64,000 bases of DNA from assembly GCA_963744275.1 (NCBI GenBank), contig CAVUSX010000025.1, positions 328,591 through 392,590 of the forward strand, read 5' to 3'. Positions 8,898 to 18,122 of this stretch are shown here, piece after piece (position 1 is the first letter of the stretch; the number at the start of each line of letters is the position of its first letter). The translations under genes were made by a program, and so were the position numbers. Source of the DNA: VAZQ01 sp963744275 (lineage in GTDB: Bacteria > Pseudomonadota > Alphaproteobacteria > Rhizobiales > Xanthobacteraceae). The notes beneath the pieces were generated by a model that had not been told where the DNA came from, made no database searches, and worked only from the letters and a program-made list of their open reading frames with translations.

Positions 8898-9954
8898 CCA
8901 CAACGACCATGCCGGATGCCAAGGAGGGCGCCGAGCCCGCCGGCGCCTGGGCGCAATCGGCCAAGCTCGCGTTCCGGTTCTTGTTCCTCGTGGTCTGCCT
9001 GGCCGCGCTCGGCTGGTCGGTGTCGAACTTCCGCCAGGTGCCGCCCGAGAGCCGCGCCATCATCTATCGCTTCGGCAGCATCGTGCGGCAGCAGGGCGCC
9101 GGGCTGCTCATGGCGCTGGCCGCGGCCGATCGAGCAGGTGGTGCTGCTGCCCTCGGAGGATCGCCAGATCGAATTCCAGATCGATCAGTTCGAGCCCGAC
9201 TCCGCGGTCGGCGGCGATTTCATGATCAGCGACTATGCGCGCGAGAACACCGCCTTCCTGCTCTCAGGCGATGCCAGCGTGGTGCATCTGCAGGCCTCGC
9301 TGCTCTATCAGATCACCGATCCGGCGGCCTATATCCTGGCGGCCGAGCATGTCGCTCCGGCCTTGCAGCGGCTGTTCGTGGCGAGCGCGGTCGCGGTCTG
9401 CGCCTCGCGCGATCTCGACACCATCCTGGTGGCGCGCCCCGAGCTGGACTTCGGGCTCGACGGCGGCCGCGCGCGCCGGCCGCGAGCAATTGCGCGCCGA
9501 TCTGATGAACGCGATCAATCACCGGATCGACGACCTCGCGGGCGCGGGCGCGAGCCTCGGCATCAAGGTGAGCCGGGTCGATCTCGCGGCTGCGATCCCG
9601 AGCGGCGCCAAGAGCGCCTTCGATTACGTCCTGATCGCCTCGCAGCAGGCCGACCGCGACATCGCCGAAGCCCGCACCGGCGCCGCCATGACGGCGCTGC
9701 GGGCGAACCAGGACCGCGACCGGACCTTGACCGATGCCGACGCCAAGGCCGAGGAGAAGGTCACCGACGCCAAGTCGCGCACGGCCGCCATCGCGGCGCT
9801 GGCCAACGGATCGCCGGGCCTGTCCGGCGATATGCTCACCACCCGGATTTACTACGATCGCATCGGCGCCCTGCTGGCCAAGGCGGCGCGCGTCGATACC
9901 GTGGACAATGATGGCGGCATCCAGCTGATGCTGCCGGGACCGGTGCCCCGATGA
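8894..9954 (+). CDS. HflC-like SPFH protein (third of the set, frame broken twice)
   Basis: About 353 residues. An N-terminal helix (LAFRFLFLVVCLAALGWSV) precedes an SPFH domain (NFRQVPPESRAIIYRFGSIV). It continues in a second frame (IEQVVLLPSEDRQIEFQIDQ) and in a third (LRADLMNAINHRIDDLAGAG) with an Ala/Asp/Lys-rich helical end. Breaks lie near 9118 and 9475, the latter in a GCGCGC tract where one base seems missing. Start and stop both overlap the neighbours as ATGA, so translation is probably coupled. Together with the two upstream genes it makes a three-member SPFH set, where HflK and HflC normally form a pair. Confidence 0.82.
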
Positions 9955-11881
9955 CCATGACCGCCGAGACCGCCGATGCAGCCCTGCCGCCGACGGCGGG
10001 CGACGGCCTGCTGAGCCGCGCCGAGCAGCTCTCGCTCGGCCTTCGCCTCACCCTCTCGCTCATCGCCGGCGGCTGCCTCATCCTGGCGACCGCGCTGCAG
10101 TTCCTGGTGCCGAACCAGCGCGACGTGGCGGAGCTGGTGGCCGGGATCGCGGCCTTGCTGGTGGCGGTGCCGGCGCTGTCGGCCGCCTGGCAGTCGCTGC
10201 GCTATCCGGATCTGCACGGCATCACGGACCAGCTGATCGCGCTCGCCCTGATCGCGGCCTGGGCGGCCGGCGACCTGATGACGGCGGCGCTGCTGCCGCT
10301 GGTCATGACGCTCGGACACATCCTGGAGGAGCGCTCCCTGCTCGGCTCGCAGGAAGCCATCCGGGCGCTGAGCAAGCTGACCCAGGTCAAGAGCCGCCGC
10401 CTGCTGCCGAACGGCCAGCTCGAGGAGGTGAACACCCAGGCGCTGCGGGTCGGCGATATGATCGATCTGCGCGCCGGCGATCTCATTCCGGCCGACGGCG
10501 TGGTCCATGAGGGCGCCTCCAGCGTCGATACCGCATCGATCACCGGTGAATCGGTTCCGGTCGAGGTGCAGGTCGGCAACGAGGTCTTGAGCGGCTCGAT
10601 CAACGGCGACGGCCATATGCTGGTGCGGCTCACGCGCGTGGGCGAGGATTCCACGCTGGGCCGGGTCATCGCGCTCTTGCAGGACGCCGAGGGGGCGAAG
10701 CCCCCCGTCACCCGGCTGCTCGAGCGCTACGCCGAACGCTACATGGTGCTGGTGCTGCTGATCGCGGCCGGCACCTGGTTCGCGACCAGCAATACGGTGG
10801 CGGCGCTGGCGGTTCTGGTCGCCTCCTGCCCCTGCGCCCTGGTGCTGGCCGCGCCCGCCACCTCGATTGCCGCGATCGCGGTGGCGAGCCGCCACGGCAT
10901 CCTGGTCAAGGGCGCCGCCTTCCTGGAAAATCTCGCGACCGTCGATGCGGTGGTGTTCGACAAGACCGGCACCGTCACGGTCGGCCAGCTGCAGCTGGTG
11001 GAAGCGCGCGCCGAGCCCGGCGTCGATCAACGCGACCTCAAGGCGCTGGCCGGCAGTCTGGCGGGCGCCAGCAATCATCCGGTCAGCCGCGCGCTCGCGA
11101 CCCTGGCCGAGCCCGGCCGGCATGTGCTCCAGGACATCAAGGAATCGCGCGGCCTGGGCGTGGTCGGCCTGGAGGGGCCGCAGGTCGTCGCGCTCGGCCG
11201 CGCCGAGCTGTTCAAGGAGCTCGGCATCGCGATCTCGGAGCCGCCCAACCACGACGGCCCCATGGTGGGGGTCGCGCGCGGCACCCAATTCCTGGGCTGG
11301 ATGCTGCTCGCCGACGAGCCGCGGCCGGAGGCGCGCGAGGCCATCGACGATCTGCGCGAGCTCGGGCTGCGCCGCCAGGTGCTCCTGACCGGCGACCGTC
11401 CCGCCGTCGCGCTCCGCATCGCCGAGTTCCTGGGCCTGCCGAACATCCGCTCCGAGGCGCTGCCGGCCCAGAAGATGACCTATGTGCTGGACGAGATCCG
11501 CGCCGGCTACCGCCCCATGGTGGTGGGCGACGGGATCAACGATTCGCTGGCGCTCAAGGTCGGCGCCGTCGGCATCGCGATGGGGGCGCGCGGCACCGAC
11601 GTGGCGCTGGCCTCCGCCGACCTCGTCCTGATGACCAACGATCTGCGGCGGCTGGGAACCTGCATCCGCCTGAGCCGCCGCTGCCGCCGCACCATCTACG
11701 CCAATGTGAGCATCGGGCTCGGCTGGACGGTGGTGATCGTGGCCATGGCCGCCACCGGTGGGCTCGGCGCCAGCGGCGCCATCATCGCGGCGCTCCTGCA
11801 CAATGTCAGCACCGTGGTGGTGATGGCCAATGCGGGGCGGCTGTTGAAGTTCCAGGAGGCGCTGGCTGTAGCGCTCACTGA
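9951..11881 (+). CDS. P1B-type heavy-metal P-type ATPase (CPC motif)
   Basis: Inner-membrane cation pump of about 640 residues. It shows TGES (actuator), the transmembrane metal-site motif SCPCALVLAAP (C293, C295), the phosphorylation loop DKTGT (D337), the soft-metal HP dipeptide (ASNHPVSRA) and the hinge GDGINDSLAL. It lacks an N-terminal metal-binding domain of the HMA or His type. CPC pumps export Cu+, Ag+, Zn2+, Cd2+ or Pb2+; the motif alone does not choose. Its ATG overlaps the stop of the third SPFH gene. The C-terminus is uncertain: the frame stays open to 12044 and enters the convergent gene, but in-phase stops at 11869-11871 or 11879-11881 would apply after a single indel. Confidence 0.92.
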
Positions 11882-12860
11882 ATGCCCGGCGGCCTGCAAA
11901 TATTGCAGGTCCACGAACCGCTCGGCGGGCGGTGCCGGGGAGGGGATGGCGCCGACCTGCGCCATCAGGGCGATCACCCGGTTGAACGCGGCCATGTCCA
12001 GTTCGCCCTTGCGCGGCAGCACGTGCTTCCCCGGCTCCAGATAGGGCGCGAAAATCTCCGCCGCGACCTTGGGCGAGCACGCCGGTTTCCACCATGATCC
12101 CGGTGACTTCGTCGCGGTTCTTTGGATCGTTCATGAAGCCATAGGCGGACGCCATGGCGCGCGCGAAGCGCGTGAGCGTGTCCTTGTTCTGCTCGCCCCA
12201 GGCGCGCCGCGTCATGTCGACGTTGAACAGCAGATCGGCGCCCGCCTCGTAGGTGAAGGCGAGCCGCGGAAAGCCTTGCCCGATGGCGTCGAGATCCTCC
12301 GGCTGGCCCATGGGCACGGCGGCGCATTCGCCCGATTTGAGGCAGGCGAAGCGGGCCGCGGTGCCGACCACGACCTTGCTGGCGAAATCCGTCATTCCGA
12401 GATGCGCGCGGGCGAGGAGCCGCAGGGTCGACAAGGTGATGGTGTCGCCGGGCGTCGACAGGCCCAGCGTCTTTCCCTTGAGGTCCGCGAAAGTCTTGAT
12501 CTCGGGTCGCGCAATGAGACTGTAGATGGGGTTGCTGGTCTGGCTCATGATCGCCACCGCGTCGGAGCCCTTGAGCACCGCCTGGATCAGGTAGGGGGTG
12601 GCGTTCTTGCCGGCATCGATCTCGCCCTTGTCGAGCGCCGCCACGATCCGGTCGGTACCGCCCGGGATGGGAACCACCACCAGATTGATGCCTTCGCGGA
12701 CAAAGAAATTCTTGCGCTGCGCGACCGTGAGCGGCAGCGACGAGAGGCCGCCGGCGCCGGCGGCGTTCTGCCCGTAGCGGAGCGTGATCAGCTCATCGCC
12801 GCGCGCCGCACCGGCCAGGCTCGCGCACAGGAGCGCCGCACGCAGGATGTGACGGTTCAT
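11875..12860 (-). CDS. ABC-type solute-binding protein, NMT1/SsuA-like (frame broken)
   Basis: Periplasmic receptor with signal peptide (HILRAALLCASLAGAARG) and the NMT1/THI5-like fold: TLRYGQNAAGAGGLSSLPLT, VVVPIPGGTDRIVAALDKGE, FADLKGKTLGLSTPGDTI. The frame changes near 12065, where removing one C from CCC restores VAAEIFAPYLEPGKHVLPRK and then AERFVDLQYLQAAG near the end. The exact stop is uncertain because the tail meets the P-type ATPase gene tail to tail. Its ATG overlaps the stop of the IPP-isomerase gene. No permease or ATPase is encoded beside it. Confidence 0.82.
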
Positions 12861-13426
12861 GATCCCTCCCGCTGGCTGATCTCGGCCTCAATGTGCCGCG
12901 CGATCTCGTCGTGGTGATTGCGGATATAGTGCTTCATCCAATACGTGAAGGAGCCCGGCTTCTGCTTGATGCGCCGGTTGATGTCACGCAGGCTCAAGAA
13001 TTCGAGGTCCACGACCTCGGCCGGGTTGGGCTGCGGCTGCGACTTGAGGCGCCCGAAATACACATACACGAGCTCGTTTTCCTGCATGCCATGGTCGAGC
13101 GCGGCCTGGTAGCGGGCGAGGAATCCGAACCGCAGCGGATCGGTGACGCCGAGCTCCTCGTCGAGCCGGCGGCGGGCGGCCGTCACGGTGCGCTCGCCCG
13201 GACGCGGATGCCCGCAGCAGGAGTTCGCCCACAGGCCGCCCGAATGGTATTTGCGCGGGTTGCGCCGCTGCAGCAGGATGCGGCCGCGCTCATCGAGCAT
13301 GAAGATCGAGAACGCGCGATGCAGCAAGCCCTGCCGATGGATCGCCTGCTTGGGCGCGGCGCCCACCGCCCGGTTGCCTTCATCGACCAGGATCAGCGGT
13401 TCGTCGGACCCCTTCGGGAGCCTCAT
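12857..13426 (-). CDS. idi: Isopentenyl-diphosphate delta-isomerase, type I
   Basis: Interconverts IPP and DMAPP, the C5 units of isoprenoids. The 189-residue protein shows the Nudix-like type I fold, with HRAFSIFMLDERGRILLQRR, the catalytic-cysteine segment NSCCGHPRPGE, the metal-binding RRLDEELG and the catalytic-glutamate region ENELVYVYFG. Length matches bacterial Idi. It overlaps the thioesterase stop upstream (13423-13426) and the receptor ATG downstream, so it sits inside a three-gene operon. Alphaproteobacteria with the MEP pathway do not strictly need Idi, so its place between a thioesterase and a solute receptor is unexpected. Confidence 0.92.
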   Translation of the reverse strand: MRLPKGSDEPLILVDEGNRAVGAAPKQAIHRQGLLHRAFSIFMLDERGRILLQRRNPRKYHSGGLWANSCCGHPRPGERTVTAARRRLDEELGVTDPLRFGFLARYQAALDHGMQENELVYVYFGRLKSQPQPNPAEVVDLEFLSLRDINRRIKQKPGSFTYWMKHYIRNHHDEIARHIEAEISQREGS

Positions 13427-13845
13427 GGGGTGCCCCGGACTTGATCGGCGCGCTTGGCGGCCTTGGCCTTGAGGCGCGCGATGGTCTTTTGGACGTCGAC
13501 CACGAAGCGCGTATGGGTGCCGCGACCGATCTCGTCGAGCTCGTCCCTGGCCGCGACCTCGAAGGTCACCTTGCGGCCTTCGACCGCCGTCACCCGCGCC
13601 GTGATCTCGACCGTCATTCCGGGCAATGTCGGCGCCAGGTGCCGGACCGCGACCTCGACCCCGACCGAATCCTCGCCCGCGTCGGCATGCGCCAGAATGA
13701 GATCGCGACAGGTGTATTCGATGTCGCCGATCATCCAGGGGGTGGCGTAGACGCGGCCTTCCTCGCCCATGAAGCCGATGGTCCGGCCAGGATCGACGGT
13801 GATGCGGTTCACCCGCGCTACGCCGGGCTGCAGGCTTGCCTTCAT
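13423..13845 (-). CDS. FlK-like acyl-CoA thioesterase (hot-dog fold)
   Basis: About 140 residues, the length of a single hot-dog domain. The sequence VEVAVRHLAPTLPGMTVEIT, followed by VTFEVAARDELDEIGRGTHT and RFVVD, matches fluoroacetyl-CoA thioesterase-like proteins. In that family a His in the helix and a Glu/Thr pair take part in catalysis. The start at 13845 has AGGAG upstream. It is the first gene of the minus-strand operon with idi and the solute receptor, and it is divergent from ubiD across a 120-nt gap that should hold both promoters. The natural acyl-CoA substrate cannot be read from sequence. Confidence 0.75.
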   Translation of the reverse strand: MKASLQPGVARVNRITVDPGRTIGFMGEEGRVYATPWMIGDIEYTCRDLILAHADAGEDSVGVEVAVRHLAPTLPGMTVEITARVTAVEGRKVTFEVAARDELDEIGRGTHTRFVVDVQKTIARLKAKAAKRADQVRGTP

Positions 13846-13966
13846 TGGATCTCCTGGGTCGCGCCTTATGGCGGCTTCCGGTCTTTGCGAATATGCTCTA
13901 TCCGTCGTCGCTCGCCGTTGTCCAGGCCGGCTGATGCCTTCGCGGCGGCAATCGACGGGAGGAACC

Positions 13967-15506
13967 TTGGCCGAGCAAGCAACTGATCCCAAGCCCGATC
14001 TCATGAGCAACCCGATCGGCGGCGGCGCGCCGCCGCTCGCGGCGTCGAGCTCGAACGTCGATCCGCGCCTCGCCTATGACGATCTGCGCCAATGGATCGA
14101 GGAGGCGCGCAAGCTCGGCGAGATCAAGGAGGTCCAGAACCTGTCCTGGCAGCGCGACATCGGCATGGTGGCCGAGATGGCGCTGCACGACGACGCCGCT
14201 TCCTGCTTCATCTTCGAGGACGTGCCCGGCACCATCAAGGGCAGCCGCATCCTGGTGAATTTCTTCGGCGGCAAGCGCAAGAACATGACGCTCGGCTTTC
14301 CGACCGAGCTGTCCAAGATCGAGCTCTCGGAAGGCTTTCGCACCCACTTCATGGGACCGATGAAGCGCATCGCACCTCGATACGTGAACGACGGCCCGAT
14401 CTTCGAGAACGTGCTCAAGGGCGACGACGTCGATCTCGGCAAATTCCCGGCCCCGCAATGGCACGAGCCGGACGGCGGCCGCTATATCGGCACCGGCTGC
14501 TTCAACGTCATGCGCGATCCCGACGACGGCTGGATCAATTGCGGGACCTATCGGGTCATGATCCACGACGCCAAGTCGGCCGGCTTCTACATCTCGCCCG
14601 GCAAGCACGGCCGCCAGATGCGCGACAAATACAAGGCGCGCGGCGAGGCCATGCCGGTCGCGGTGGTCTGCGGCGGCGATCCCATGACGTTTCTCATGGC
14701 CTGCAGCGAGGTGCCGTTCGGGGTGAGCGAATACGAGGTCGTCGGCGGCATGCGCGGCAAGCCGGTCGACGTGATCAAAGGGCCGCTCACCGGCCTGCCG
14801 ATCCCGGCCAATGCGGAGATCGTGCTGGAGGGGTTCGTCGAGCCCGGCAACGAGCGCATCGAGGGGCCGTTCGGCGAATGGACCGGCTATTACGCCAGCG
14901 ATCTGCGGCCCGAGCCGGTGCTCGACATCAAGGCCATCTACCACCGCAACGATCCGATCCTGCTGGGCTGCTCGCCGCAGCGTCCGCCCGACGAGATCTG
15001 CCGCTATCGCGCCGTGGTCCGCTCCGGCCTGTTGCGCGAGAACATCGAGAAGGCGGGCGTGCCCGGCGTCACGGCGGCCTGGGCGCACGAGGTCGGCAAT
15101 GCGCGGCTCCTGCTCGCGGTCGCGATCAGCCAGCGTTATCCGGGCCATGCCAAGCAGGCCGGCCACATCGCCACCATGTGCCATGTGGGCGCCTATTGCG
15201 GGCGCTACACCATCGTGGTCGACGACGATATCGACGTCTCCAACCTGGAGGAGGTGATCTGGGCGCTGATCACGCGCTCCGATCCCGGCGACCTCGATCG
15301 ACATCGTGCGCAACGCCTGGTCGACGCCGCTCGATCCGCGCATCGAGCCCGAGCGCAAGGCGGCGGGCGACTATACCAACAGCCGCGCCGTCATCGACGC
15401 CTGCCGGCCGTACCATTGGCGCGACAAGTTCCCGGCCGTGAACCTGCCTTCGCCGGAGCGGCGGCGCCTGGCGCTGCAGATGTTCGGCCACCTGTTCAAG
15501 CCCTGA
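13967..15506 (+). CDS. ubiD: UbiD-family prenylated-FMN-dependent decarboxylase
   Basis: Non-oxidative decarboxylase of aromatic or alpha,beta-unsaturated acids, using prenylated FMN. About 510 residues with YIGTGCFNVMRDPDDGWINC, the active-site motif EGPFGEWTGYY (conserved Glu pair) and LGCSPQRPPDE. A frame change near 15290 (an extra C in GATCCCGGCG) is followed by the normal C-terminus (DPRIEPERKAAGDYTNSRA, LQMFGHLFKP). The TTG at 13967 has GGGAGG four bases upstream; ATG at 14003 is the alternative. The neighbouring ubiX makes the cofactor. Nearby receptor and SDR genes argue for catabolism rather than ubiquinone synthesis, although the exact substrate is unknown. Confidence 0.9.
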
Positions 15507-15613
15507 CCCTACCGCCCCAGCCGGGGAGGGACGGGGAGGGGGAGTTGCGGCCGCGCGGCGCGGCGGCTATGGCTGAAACGTCTGGAACAAGCGCTTAAGT
15601 TGCGAGGAGCTCT

Positions 15614-16240
15614 ATGCGACGCCTCATTGTCGGCATGACCGGTTCGACCGGCGCCGTCTTCGGAATCCGGCTCTTGGAGGCGTTGAAGCATGCTGAGGTC
15701 GAATCCCACCTCATCATCAGCAAGTGGGCGCAACGCACCATCGAGCACGAGACCCGCCACACCATCGAGCAGGTGCGGGCGCTCGCGACCGTGGTCCACA
15801 GCCAGGGCGACATGGGGGCCTCGATCTCCTCGGGCTCGTTCATCACCGAAGGCATGGTGGTCATTCCCTGCTCGGTGCGCACGCTCGGGGGCATCGCCAA
15901 CGGCTATGGCGAGCACCTGGTGCATCGCGCCGCCGACGTCATCTTGAAGGAGCGCCGGCGGCTGGTGCTGGTGGTGCGCGAGACCCCGTTGTCCGAGGTC
16001 CATCTGGAGAACATGCTCAAGCTGGCCCGCATGGGGGTGGTGATGCTGCCGCCGATGCCGGCCTTCTACAACCATCCGCAGACGGTCGACGATATCGTGG
16101 ACCACATCGTGTTCCGGGTGCTCGACCAGTTCGGCATCGCGGCACCCTTTGCCAAGCGCTGGGACGGCCACATGCAGACCGCCGCCAAGATCACGGCGGT
16201 CGGCGCCGCTGCGCCAAAAGGCGCGGCGAATAGGGAGTAG
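15614..16240 (+). CDS. ubiX: UbiX flavin prenyltransferase
   Basis: Transfers a dimethylallyl group to FMN to make the prenyl-FMN used by UbiD. The 208-residue protein begins with the flavin-binding LIVGMTGSTGAVFGIRLLEA. It also has MVVIPCSVRTLGGIANGYGE and LVLVVRETPLSEVHLENMLK, then MPAFYNHPQT, all typical of UbiX. It lies 107 nt after ubiD. Its final residues (about ANRE) and stop codon are encoded by the start of an intergenic repeat of the GCGAATAG family, suggesting that the repeat has eroded into the gene end. Confidence 0.95.
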   Translation: MRRLIVGMTGSTGAVFGIRLLEALKHAEVESHLIISKWAQRTIEHETRHTIEQVRALATVVHSQGDMGASISSGSFITEGMVVIPCSVRTLGGIANGYGEHLVHRAADVILKERRRLVLVVRETPLSEVHLENMLKLARMGVVMLPPMPAFYNHPQTVDDIVDHIVFRVLDQFGIAAPFAKRWDGHMQTAAKITAVGAAAPKGAANRE

Positions 16241-16327
16241 TCGAGTAGCGAGTAGCGAATAACGATCGAGGCGACGGCCCTACTCCCTACCCTCACTACT
16301 TCTACTCACTACTCGCCATTCGCCATT
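16224..16327. repeat. GCGAATAG/GCGAGTAG-type inverted repeat element
   Basis: The left half is built from near-tandem units such as CGAGTAG, CGAGTAG and CGAATAA. The right half carries their reverse complements (CTACTTCTACTCACTACTCG, then CCATTCGCC). It overlaps the last codons of ubiX and fills the gap to the GST gene. Similar elements lie at 26886-26990 and 49757-49866 and around 24230-24362. Confidence 0.7.
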
Positions 16328-16349
16328 TAACCGCTGAGAGCTCCGCCCG

Positions 16350-17048
16350 ATGATCGATTTCTACGCGTTGACAAGCCCGAACGTGCGCAAGATCTTCATC
16401 ATGCTCGAGGAGATCGAGCTGCCCTACAGGATCATTCCGGTCGACGTATGGAAGGGCGACAATTACGATCCCGCTTTTCGCAAGATCAATCCGAACGGGA
16501 AGATCCCGGTCATCGTCGACAACGAGGGGCCGCTCGGGCGTCCGTATACGGTCATCGAGTCGGGCGCCATCCTCATGTATCTGGCCGACAAGACCGGCCG
16601 CTTCCTGCCGAAGGAGACGGCGGCGCGCTACGAGACCATCCAATGGCTGATGATCCAGCTGACCGGGGTCGGCCCGGCGTTCGGACAGCTCACGCATTTC
16701 AAGCTGTTCGCGCCGCCCGGGAACGATTATTCGCTGAGCCGCTTCCAGACCGAGGTGCGGCGGCTCTACGACGTGCTGGAGGGGCGGCTCGCCGTGAGCG
16801 CCTATCTGGGCGGACCGGATTACAGCATCGCCGATATGGCGACCTATCCGTGGGCCGCCAATCATCAGCGCCAGGGCGTGAGCTTCGAGGACAAGCCCAA
16901 TCTCGCGCGCTGGCATGCCGCCATTGCGGCGCGGCCGGCGGTCGAGCGCGCCACCCGCAAGGTCGAGGCCATGCCGACCAGCCGCGACCATGCCAAGCCC
17001 GACGACGTCGATCGCTTTTTCGGCCGCGGGCGCTATGCCAGGCCTTGA
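16350..17048 (+). CDS. Glutathione S-transferase, YfcG/YghU-like
   Basis: 232-residue cytosolic protein. The N-terminal thioredoxin-like domain has TSPNVRKIFIMLEEIELPY, INPNGKIPVIVDNEG and the cis-Pro/glutathione motif VIESGAILMYLADKTG. A helical C-terminal domain has YSIADMATYPW. The Thr/Asn near the start (TSPN) and the overall sequence resemble nu-class GSTs (YfcG, YghU), which reduce organic peroxides or disulfides. It is co-directional with ubiD/ubiX and the downstream receptor, so it may detoxify or isomerise an intermediate. No direct evidence fixes its substrate. Confidence 0.88.
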   Translation: MIDFYALTSPNVRKIFIMLEEIELPYRIIPVDVWKGDNYDPAFRKINPNGKIPVIVDNEGPLGRPYTVIESGAILMYLADKTGRFLPKETAARYETIQWLMIQLTGVGPAFGQLTHFKLFAPPGNDYSLSRFQTEVRRLYDVLEGRLAVSAYLGGPDYSIADMATYPWAANHQRQGVSFEDKPNLARWHAAIAARPAVERATRKVEAMPTSRDHAKPDDVDRFFGRGRYARP

Positions 17049-17078
17049 CGGCTGCGTCGGCGCCAAGAGGAGGACAGC

Positions 17079-18101
17079 ATGCCGGGATCGATGCGCGCCC
17101 TGATGTTGATCGCCTGCTGCGTCGGCGCCGCGACGCCGCTTTCCGCCCAATCGCCGGCGGAATTCTACAAAGGCAAGCAGATCCGCATGGTGGTGGGCAC
17201 CGAGCCCGGGCAGGACTACGACACCTGGGGGCGGCTGGTCGCCCGCCATATGCGGCAATACATTCCGGGCAATCCGCCCTTCGTGATCGAGAACATGCCC
17301 GGCGCCGGCTCGCTCATCGCCGCCAATTACCTCTACAACAAGGCCGCGCAGGACGGCACCACGCTCGGCATGGTCAGCCGCAACATTCCCAATTACGCGC
17401 TCATGCGGCAGCCCAACGTCAACTACGATCCCCTGAAGTTCAACTGGATCGGCAGCCCGGAGCTCACCCATCGGGGCTGCTATGCGCGTTCCGATTCCGG
17501 CATCAAGTCGCCGGAGGATCTGTTCGTGCGCGAGCTCGTGGTCGGCGGCGACGGCGCCGGCACCGCGCTGACCGAGACGCCGCTGCTCTTGAAGAACCTG
17601 CTCGGCATGAAGTTCAAGCTCATCGACGGCTACAAGGGCGCGACCGCCGTCGTCCTGGCGATGGAGCGCGGCGAGCTCGAAGGCATCTGCCAGACCACCA
17701 GCGCGTTCCAGGGCTCGGCCCAGCACCTCCTGGACGACGGTACCTTCCGCATCCTGTTCACCACCGAGCCCGAGCCGGTGCCCGAGCTCAAGGTGCCGAC
17801 CATCTTCGCCTATGCCAAGACCGACGAGCAGCGGAAGATCCTGGAGGTCCATGCCTCCAGCCTCGAGCTCGGCCGGCCCGTCCTGGCGCCGCCGAACGTG
17901 CCGGCCGACCGCGTCGCCGCGTTGCGCCAGGCCTTCGATGCCGCCATGCGGGATCCGGCGCTGCTCGAGGAGGCCAAGCAGATGAAGCTGACCGTGGAGG
18001 CGCGCTCGGGCGAGGCGATCACGGCCGCCATCCGCACCGTCGCGGAGCTGCCGCCGGAGCTGGTCGCCAAGGCGGCGCGCATGACGCGGATTCAACAATA
18101 A
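17079..18101 (+). CDS. Tripartite tricarboxylate transporter receptor (TctC/Bug family)
   Basis: 340-residue periplasmic solute receptor with signal peptide (ALMLIACCVGAATPLSAQ), then AEFYKGKQIRMVVGTEPGQD, FVIENMPGAGSLIAANYLY and AVVLAMERGELEGICQTTSA. Bug-family receptors bind carboxylates such as aromatic acids or dicarboxylates and normally feed a TctAB membrane pair, which is not encoded nearby. A good ribosome-binding site (AGAGGAGGA) precedes the ATG. Its position between the GST and SDR genes of the UbiD cluster suggests that it captures the acid processed there. Confidence 0.88.
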   Translation: MPGSMRALMLIACCVGAATPLSAQSPAEFYKGKQIRMVVGTEPGQDYDTWGRLVARHMRQYIPGNPPFVIENMPGAGSLIAANYLYNKAAQDGTTLGMVSRNIPNYALMRQPNVNYDPLKFNWIGSPELTHRGCYARSDSGIKSPEDLFVRELVVGGDGAGTALTETPLLLKNLLGMKFKLIDGYKGATAVVLAMERGELEGICQTTSAFQGSAQHLLDDGTFRILFTTEPEPVPELKVPTIFAYAKTDEQRKILEVHASSLELGRPVLAPPNVPADRVAALRQAFDAAMRDPALLEEAKQMKLTVEARSGEAITAAIRTVAELPPELVAKAARMTRIQQ

Positions 18102-18122
18102 CTTTGGACAGGGGAGGTTTCG

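Noticed and set aside
7802..9505. Apparent fusion of two SPFH proteins (567 residues)
   Set aside because: The fusion appears only because of one extra base near 8785. In the other phase the first gene ends with a normal Pro/Ala tail and an ATGA overlap.
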